From: Clostridia bacterium
Lineage (GTDB): Bacteria > Bacillota > Clostridia > Oscillospirales > QAMX01
Assembly: GCA_017441705.1 (NCBI GenBank)
Contig: JAFRWU010000090.1
Location: forward strand, 1 to 35,679
Reading direction: 5' to 3'
DNA length: 35,679 bases
Below are positions 30,952-35,679 of this stretch, piece after piece; the first letter of the stretch is position 1; every line of letters begins with the position of its first letter. A program made the position numbers and the translations under genes. The notes beneath the pieces are model-generated. The model was not told where the DNA came from, searched no databases, and worked only from the letters and a program-made list of their open reading frames with translations.

Positions 30952-33060
30952 TCAGAGTTCAATAGCTTTTATCTCCATCGGTTCAAGCTCTATATCCTCA
31001 ATCAGGACCTCCCCGCCCCGCGTCACGCGGACCGAGGTCCTCTGTCTGCCGCTGTAAAGATTCATCAGGAAGAGCATCCTTCTCCCCTCTCCGTCTTCCA
31101 GAAGCGAGGTGAAGATATTGCGGTTTTCGGAGAACGCCGTCTTCTTCGCGCCGAGACGCGCGAGAAGCGACTCCAGAAAGACCGGCTGCGTGAAGCTCGT
31201 CATCATGAAGTCGGCGCCGAAGAAAACGGCCTGCCCCTTCCCGAAGGGGCGCCGGAAGACGAAGACCGCGCCGCCGTCGGCGTCCCGCGCCAGGACCTCC
31301 GCGTCGGGCGGAAGGGCTTCGGCCTCGGTCACCGCGTTCATGCCGTAGACGCATCCGACCCCCTCGGCGAAAAGGGCGCGCAGGGTCTTTCCGGACTTTT
31401 TGAAGACCGCGCCGCCGAAAAGCGGCGAAAGGAGGTCCGCCGGGCGGAATTCCTGATCCCGGTCGGGGATCACCGGCGTGAGGATCAGCTTCCCGCCCTT
31501 TTCCACGAAGGAAAGGATATTCTTCTGCGCCGCCTCCGAAAGGGCTCCCGAGACCGGGACGACCAGCGGGAGTTCGGGATCAAGCTCTTCTGTAAGCAGC
31601 GTCATCGCCGGGGCGCAGGCGGAGCACATCAGGGCGTAGAGCCAGCCGCGCTCCAAAAGCTTTCCTGCCTTCCCGCCGCCGTAGGAGAGCTTTTCGCAGT
31701 CGCAGTCGATCGACCGGATCCCCTCCCACTCGAAGCCGATATTGACCGATGCCGCCCGCCGGCTGCGGGCAAGCCAGGCGTGCTCCGTCAGGAAGCGGCC
31801 GAAGGCGAAGAGCGCGCCGTAGGTCTCGTTTTTCGATCCGTCGGCGCGGATGTGGGCGTTGTAGTCGTAAATATCCGCCGTATTGCCGGTCCCCGGATAG
31901 TTGGGACCGCCGGTGTATACGTAGTAATTGACCCCCTTGAGCCCGAGGGCGAGATTGGTCATGTAGCAGGCCAGAAGGTCCTCCTTCAGGATGGGCGGCG
32001 TGTCCGACGGAGACCCGCCCGGCATTTCCAGCACCGTGGGCGGCATGCCGAAGGCGCGGAGCATCTCGTTGCCCAGAAGGATCTTCAGGGCGTACTGGGG
32101 CGTGGGGCTGTTCTGCGCCCAGGTGGCGTCCAGATTGTAATAGTGATCGCTTCCGAGAAGGAAGTCCTTCCCCATCCTTTCCACCGTCTCCCGGAAGCGG
32201 GGATTTTCGCGGGGATTGGCCGAATTGTGGCAGATCGGTCCCGTGAGCCCGTCCTCCCGCATCCACGAGGCGAGCAGCGCGGAGTATTCCGCGACCGTCG
32301 AGAAATAGAAATCGTAATAGTCCTTCCGCCGTCTGGCCGAGAAGAAGGACGCGCCGTCCTCCCTTTCCGGCTTTGCCTCGCCGAAGGAAGTCCACGCGGT
32401 CCCGTGCGCCGCGTTCAGAGCCTTGACCGTCCCGTATTTTTCCCGGAGGAAGGAGGCGTAGCGCCCGTCCTCTTTCCCGAAGCCCATGGTCTCGGGGTTG
32501 TAATCGGGGCCGGAAAACCACATGTGGATCCCGGAAAGCTCGTTGTCGGTCTGAAGAAGGGCCACCGGCCCGCCGTTCGACGCCATATAGGGCCTTACGA
32601 CCCCGGCAAAGGCTTTATAGTATTTTCTCGCCTTTTCCAGAAAGAGCGGGTGCAGGTAAGAGACGCTTTCGTCCCGGAAGGGCTTTCCCGCGGGGTCGGT
32701 CGCCCGGATCACGGGGTAGTTACGGATCAGCCAAGTCGGCAGTCCGTCGTTTACCAGCTCGGAATACTGATACGGGCCGGGCCGGAGGAGCACCAGAAGC
32801 TCCTTTTCGCGGCACAGCTCGAGAAAGCCCTGAAGGTCCCGCTTCTCTCCCCGGTCGAAGAGGATCGTCCCCTCCTCCGGCTCGTGGATCAGCCAGGGCA
32901 CGTAGGTGGCGAGGGCGTTGCCCCCGGCCTCCTTGAAGAGATCCATCCGGCGCGCCCAGTCTTCTTCCGGCACGCGGAAATAGTGGAATTCCCCCGAGAC
33001 GAGGAAACCCGGCTTCCCGTCGAAGGTGAAGCCGCGCTCGTCAAACGCAAGCCTTTTCAT
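30952..33060 (-). CDS. Beta-galactosidase-like protein, glycoside hydrolase family 35
   Basis: A 702-residue TIM-barrel glycosidase. The N-terminus has the GH35 signature VSGEFHYFRVP (21-31), followed by NALATYVPWLIHEPEEG and LLRPGPYQYSE. The acid/base position reads LLQTDNELSG (Glu174) where many family members have ENEYG or ENEYS. Glu345 in TVLEMPGG is a candidate nucleophile. The C-terminal part contains a flavodoxin-like segment (LLTEELDPELPLVVPVSG) reminiscent of beta-galactosidase trimerisation domains, then beta-rich ends. It has no signal peptide. GGAAGGAGAG precedes the ATG. It is the first gene of the operon that continues with SDR, GH38, TPR and DUF4037. Confidence 0.87.
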   Translation of the reverse strand: MKRLAFDERGFTFDGKPGFLVSGEFHYFRVPEEDWARRMDLFKEAGGNALATYVPWLIHEPEEGTILFDRGEKRDLQGFLELCREKELLVLLRPGPYQYSELVNDGLPTWLIRNYPVIRATDPAGKPFRDESVSYLHPLFLEKARKYYKAFAGVVRPYMASNGGPVALLQTDNELSGIHMWFSGPDYNPETMGFGKEDGRYASFLREKYGTVKALNAAHGTAWTSFGEAKPEREDGASFFSARRRKDYYDFYFSTVAEYSALLASWMREDGLTGPICHNSANPRENPRFRETVERMGKDFLLGSDHYYNLDATWAQNSPTPQYALKILLGNEMLRAFGMPPTVLEMPGGSPSDTPPILKEDLLACYMTNLALGLKGVNYYVYTGGPNYPGTGNTADIYDYNAHIRADGSKNETYGALFAFGRFLTEHAWLARSRRAASVNIGFEWEGIRSIDCDCEKLSYGGGKAGKLLERGWLYALMCSACAPAMTLLTEELDPELPLVVPVSGALSEAAQKNILSFVEKGGKLILTPVIPDRDQEFRPADLLSPLFGGAVFKKSGKTLRALFAEGVGCVYGMNAVTEAEALPPDAEVLARDADGGAVFVFRRPFGKGQAVFFGADFMMTSFTQPVFLESLLARLGAKKTAFSENRNIFTSLLEDGEGRRMLFLMNLYSGRQRTSVRVTRGGEVLIEDIELEPMEIKAIEL

Positions 33061-33102
33061 ATCCGCTCTCCTTCCGGCCCGTTTGTCCGTTTCTTCCGCT
33101 CT

Positions 33103-33131
33103 ATTGTATCATGAGGCGCTTCGCTTTGCAA
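33103..33131 (-). promoter_or_regulatory. Promoter of the GH35-SDR-GH38-TPR-DUF4037 operon
   Basis: On the minus strand, TTGCAA (33131-33126), a 17-bp spacer ending ATGA and TACAAT (33108-33103), with an extended -10. Confidence 0.75.
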
Positions 33132-33139
33132 ATGCCATC

Positions 33140-33169
33140 TTGTTGAGTCGCGGCGTTCCGTGGTACAAT
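33140..33169 (+). promoter_or_regulatory. Promoter of the cysteine-cluster gene
   Basis: TTGTTG at 33140-33145, an 18-bp spacer and TACAAT at 33164-33169. It is back-to-back with the glycosidase operon promoter. Confidence 0.55.
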
Positions 33170-33217
33170 ACCCATCGTTTTTTCACCCCCACTTTTTCTT
33201 CTGAAAGGCGGTCATTT

Positions 33218-33726
33218 ATGGCGCGCGACCCGTCCCGTTCCTTCTTCGCTCCCCTCTGGTACGAGGAATTTCCCTGCAAGAGCTCCTCCTGCCGCGCTCT
33301 CTGCTGCAAAAGGCGGCACATCGCCCTATCGATAAACGAATACTCCTGGCTTTGGGGAATGGAGATCTCGGAAGAGCTTCACCGGAGAATCGAGGGCTCC
33401 TTCTCGCTCCCGGAGATCACCTCGGAGGAGCGGTACCGTCTGTTCTCCCCCAACTGGTTCGGGAATTGCCCGATGTTCGACGCGGACGGCCTCTGCCTTC
33501 TCAAAAAGGAGGCCTGCGATGAGGCGCTGCCCGCGGTGTGCCGCCTCTTTCCCGGAGCGTGCACCGGGAGGACGGGCAGTATTTCACCGCCATGATCGAA
33601 AGCTATGAGCGGGTTCTGGAATAGATCGACGCCTCGGGCGGGCATGGTTTTCTCTCTGTGTCCCTTCCGGAGGGCGCGCCTCTTTCCCTTGAAAGCGATC
33701 CCCGGGCGCGCGTTATAACGCATTAA
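33218..33726 (+). pseudogene. FliB/YkgJ-like cysteine-cluster protein, frameshifted
   Basis: The N-terminal 112 codons from ATG 33218 (AAAGGCGG upstream) encode a cysteine-cluster protein: Cys20, Cys25, Cys29-Cys30, then CPMFDADGLC, AC and AVCRLFP. This fits the YkgJ/flagellin lysine-N-methylase (FliB) type that binds metal or an Fe-S cluster. At 33549-33553 the frame breaks. Adding one base to the CCC run restores CRLFPRSVHREDGQYFTAMIES and runs to a TAG at 33622-33624. In that same frame, 33625-33726 is open again to a TAA. A one-base deletion, possibly plus a stop mutation, is the simplest reading; a sequencing error in the C run is the alternative. No flagellar gene is nearby. Confidence 0.7.
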
Positions 33727-33760
33727 AAAACGCCGGAAAAGCTCTTCCGGCGCTTCTATT
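33727..33760. terminator. Terminator between cysteine-cluster gene and lipoprotein gene
   Basis: CGCCGGAA (33731-33738) pairs with TTCCGGCG (33745-33752). The minus strand continues with six T's (33730-33725), which suits the lipoprotein gene; the plus strand continues CTTCTATTTACTTTT. Confidence 0.75.
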
Positions 33761-33868
33761 TACTTTTATAGCGGTATATGCAGGTCTTCGGGAAGCGTAT
33801 TCCTTCCCCGCCCGGCGTTACGCGAGAGCCCTCGCATAAAAACCCGGGGCTTTACCCGGCACTTTGGA

Positions 33869-34852
33869 TCACTGAAATTTCATCGTGATCAATTCAGGGT
33901 ACTTCGCTGCCAGTTTTTCGCCTTCGCCTATCATTTCCGCGGGTGTTTTCCCGTCAAACTGCACCACGTCGGCAATGTTGCTGTATGAAAGCAGCTTTCC
34001 GTTTTCAAGAAGGAAGAGGCCCCGGGCGCGAAGGTCGTATTCTCTGTACTGCTTTCCGTCGAGCGCATGGTACCGATCGTTTTCCCAGAGAAAGACGACG
34101 AAGGTCTTCGTTTCATCCTTGAGATCCTGTATCGTTTCCAGTGTAATCACGCGGGGGATAAGCGAAATCATATCGCCGGGGTCTTTCCCCCAAAGGACCG
34201 AGTCTACGTGAAAGAACAGGATTTCCAGCTCGTACTCCGCCGGAGTCCCTTGCTTTTGATCCTTTTCGCGCACGGCGTCGTTTTCATATTCATACTCTTT
34301 TATTTCCGTCACCGAATCCGCGAACCGAAGAACGCAGCAGGTCGTCGCGCGCATGTTCAGAATAAAGCTGTCCGGAACGTATCCAGAGAGTCCGGAACCT
34401 TCCTCCGCATCCCGGCGGCCTTTGATCCTGGAACCGTCAAACTCGCTCTCGCCGCTCAGATAATAGTAATAGAACGGGTAATTGTTGACAGCCGCGACGT
34501 ATCTCGCCCTGTCGAAGGCATACCGGTCATAGCGTTCTTTCTCGTCCGGATCCAGTTCCTCTTCCGGCGTTGATTCCATGCGCCTTGTCCATTCGTCGAA
34601 TTCCTCATCCGTCAAGGAGCTTTGCCACAAAAACACAGGATCCTTTTCCTTCTCCCTCTCGAGAAAGGTCTTCTGATCTGTCAGCGGATCATCGTCTTCT
34701 TCCGTCTGTGTCGACGCCTCTTCTTCCGTTGACGCGATCTCTTCCTTCTCTTCCGATATCGTCTCTGACGCTTCTTCTTCCCTTTGAGAGCACGATACAA
34801 GGCTTATCAGCATGATAACTGCCGCTAACCAGGCCAAAAAAGATTTTATCAT
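33869..34852 (-). CDS. Predicted lipoprotein of unknown function
   Basis: A 327-residue secreted lipoprotein. The signal peptide MIKSFLAWLAAVIMLISLVSC ends in a lipobox with Cys21 as the lipidation site. A glutamate- and threonine-rich linker follows (about 22-60). The mature part has no motif I recognise; segments such as NNYPFYYYYLSGESEF and the late RARGLFLLENGKLLSYSNIAD suggest a mixed alpha/beta domain. AAGGGGAAAG precedes the ATG. Codon use is less GC-rich than that of the neighbours, which may mean recent acquisition. It has its own promoter and terminator. Confidence 0.83.
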   Translation of the reverse strand: MIKSFLAWLAAVIMLISLVSCSQREEEASETISEEKEEIASTEEEASTQTEEDDDPLTDQKTFLEREKEKDPVFLWQSSLTDEEFDEWTRRMESTPEEELDPDEKERYDRYAFDRARYVAAVNNYPFYYYYLSGESEFDGSRIKGRRDAEEGSGLSGYVPDSFILNMRATTCCVLRFADSVTEIKEYEYENDAVREKDQKQGTPAEYELEILFFHVDSVLWGKDPGDMISLIPRVITLETIQDLKDETKTFVVFLWENDRYHALDGKQYREYDLRARGLFLLENGKLLSYSNIADVVQFDGKTPAEMIGEGEKLAAKYPELITMKFQ

Positions 34853-35081
34853 TCTTTCCCCTTCTTTATATAAACTGTTTTCATAGTCATCTTACTGGCG
34901 ATTTCCTACGGATTGGGGTAAAACCCTTCCAAGACGGAAATGTCATATTGTTTTACAGTATATATATTTGCGTAATAAGGTTCCATTATCGTATTTTGCG
35001 CTATCTTGATTATAGCAAAGATGAATTACGTTATCAATCGTATATGGTTCAATACTTTTATTTTTTTGTGCATTATCGTCA
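34853..35081. other. AT-rich intergenic region with long lipoprotein leader
   Basis: The region is AT-rich. It holds the lipoprotein promoter at 35009-35037 and a leader of about 150 bases. A GGGGTAAAACCCTTCC-like short inverted sequence is visible near 34906-34930 but no known riboswitch. A 19-codon frame on the minus strand starting near 34943 has no ribosome site. Confidence 0.55.
35009..35037 (-). promoter_or_regulatory. Promoter of the lipoprotein gene
   Basis: On the minus strand, TTGATA (35037-35032), a 17-bp spacer ending TTGC and TATAAT (35014-35009), with an extended -10 TGC. Confidence 0.8.
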
Positions 35082-35111
35082 AAAAGCCGCGCGGTTTTCC
35101 GCGCGGCTTTT
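35077..35111 (-). terminator. Terminator of the endonuclease/exonuclease/phosphatase gene
   Basis: On the minus strand, AAAAGCCGCGCGG (35111-35099) pairs with CCGCGCGGCTTTT (35094-35082), ending in a run of five T's. Confidence 0.88.
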
Positions 35112-35157
35112 GATACGGCCTGAAACCGGTTCAGACACAAGAGCGCAGGGAAATTTT

Positions 35158-35679
35158 TCAGAGGGTGATATCCGCGTAGAGCGGATAGTGATCCGAGATC
35201 GGATCGAACCACGCGTCCCGGAGGCGCCTGAAGGAATTGATCTTCATCTCCCCCTGATTTTTCACCAGGATGTGATCGATGGCGTCGGCGAATCTTCCCG
35301 GCTCCCCGCGGGCAAAGCCCGCGCCATTGCAGGGATGGTGGCCTTTCGTCTCGTCTTTTTCGCCGAGGGCGAGGTCGTGGACCTCCCGCCACCCCTCCTC
35401 CCGCGCGGCGTCGAGGCAGAGGCTCGTCATCGAGGCGTTGAGGTCGCCGAGCAGGATCCCCGGGCAGGCGTACTCCGCCATGACCCCGTCCATGCGGGCC
35501 GAGGCGAGGCGGATCTGCCACGCGCGGGCCTTGTTGGAATCCTTCTGGTATTCGGGAGAGGCCGGGTCGGAGGATTTCCACCAGAGATGGGTGGACATCA
35601 GGGCGACCCGCTTCCCGGTCTTTCGGTCTTCGAACACGCCGAAGGCGTAGGATTTGGTCTCGCTGTTGTTGAAGGAGCC
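35158..35679 (-). CDS. Endonuclease/exonuclease/phosphatase family protein, 5' end outside window
   Basis: The frame is open to the window edge, so only the C-terminal 173 residues are seen, starting GSFNNSETKSYAFGVFEDR. Motifs of the metal-dependent EEP phosphodiesterase fold are in order: STHLWW (His), GDLNAS (Asp and Asn), AIDHILV (Asp-His) and SDHYPLYAD (catalytic Asp-His). These proteins cleave phosphodiesters in nucleic acids, lipids or other substrates. The missing N-terminus, with the EEP glutamate, prevents a finer call. A GTG at 35635-35637 is inside the domain and not the real start. Confidence 0.88.
   Translation of the reverse strand, partial: GSFNNSETKSYAFGVFEDRKTGKRVALMSTHLWWKSSDPASPEYQKDSNKARAWQIRLASARMDGVMAEYACPGILLGDLNASMTSLCLDAAREEGWREVHDLALGEKDETKGHHPCNGAGFARGEPGRFADAIDHILVKNQGEMKINSFRRLRDAWFDPISDHYPLYADITL

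Noticed and set aside
30058..33114. A 1,018-codon plus-strand frame opposite the GH35 and SDR genes
   Set aside because: It lies antisense to well-recognised enzymes and has no family motif or start signal.
34943..35581. A 212-codon minus-strand frame reading from the EEP gene through its terminator
   Set aside because: It is out of frame with the clear EEP motifs and crosses a strong terminator into AT-rich DNA.

Overview
The window is about 36 kb of GC-rich DNA from a Gram-positive, low-complexity-promoter bacterium, most likely a gut-type member of the Clostridia (Bacillota). This rests on a phenylalanyl T-box leader in front of pheS-pheT, SpmA/SpmB spore-maturation proteins, strong AGGAGG-type ribosome sites, SigA-like promoters (TTGACA or TTGCAA, 17 bp, often TGn before TATAAT), an EF-G-like ribosomal-protection GTPase and several families typical of Clostridia (DUF4870, DUF4037, CPBP, Gx transporter, NusG domain II). 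No tRNA or rRNA gene, CRISPR array, integrase or insertion sequence was recognised.

Layout. 1-1878 (+): end of a DUF2752 membrane protein, an HD-domain hydrolase and an apiosidase-like (DUF4038) glycosidase. 1895-3202 (+): a strong promoter, a 29-residue leader ORF, an intrinsic terminator and then two GNAT acetyltransferases; this looks like ribosome-controlled attenuation. 3269-5242 (-): a TetM/EF-G-like GTPase, divergent from xpt (5399-5974, +). 6060-9547 (-): a MATE exporter and two zinc-ribbon membrane proteins. 9548-10348: an 800-bp gap with an AT-rich patch. 10349-11759 (+): spmA, spmB and acpP. 11852-12749 (-): Gx transporter and NusG-II protein. 12861-14280 (+): rpsT, a small membrane protein and smpB, with a possible small RNA gene on the minus strand at about 13130-13255. 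14366-18215 (-): CPBP protease, alpha/beta hydrolase, sialidase-like protein and a DnaQ-type exonuclease. 18344-21690 (+): a tandem-repeat operator in front of a VanY-like D,D-carboxypeptidase, then a PhnP-like metallo-hydrolase and an iron alcohol dehydrogenase. 21755-25631 (-): pheT, pheS and their T-box. 25636-33131 (-): a five-gene operon with GH35, SDR, GH38, TPR and DUF4037 proteins. 33140-35679: a frameshifted cysteine-cluster (FliB/YkgJ-like) gene, a lipoprotein and the 3' part of an endonuclease/exonuclease/phosphatase family gene.

How the genes work together. The housekeeping genes (pheST, rpsT, smpB, acpP, xpt) are scattered singly between accessory genes. Four enzymes without signal peptides (DUF4038, GH35, GH38 and sialidase-like) suggest that imported oligosaccharides are trimmed in the cytoplasm; no sugar transporter lies in the window. 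The most interesting regulatory signals are the leader-peptide attenuator before the GNAT pair, an 11-bp-period TTACAA array upstream of the carboxypeptidase gene, and a well-formed promoter pointing into a structured region antisense to the rpsT 3' flank.
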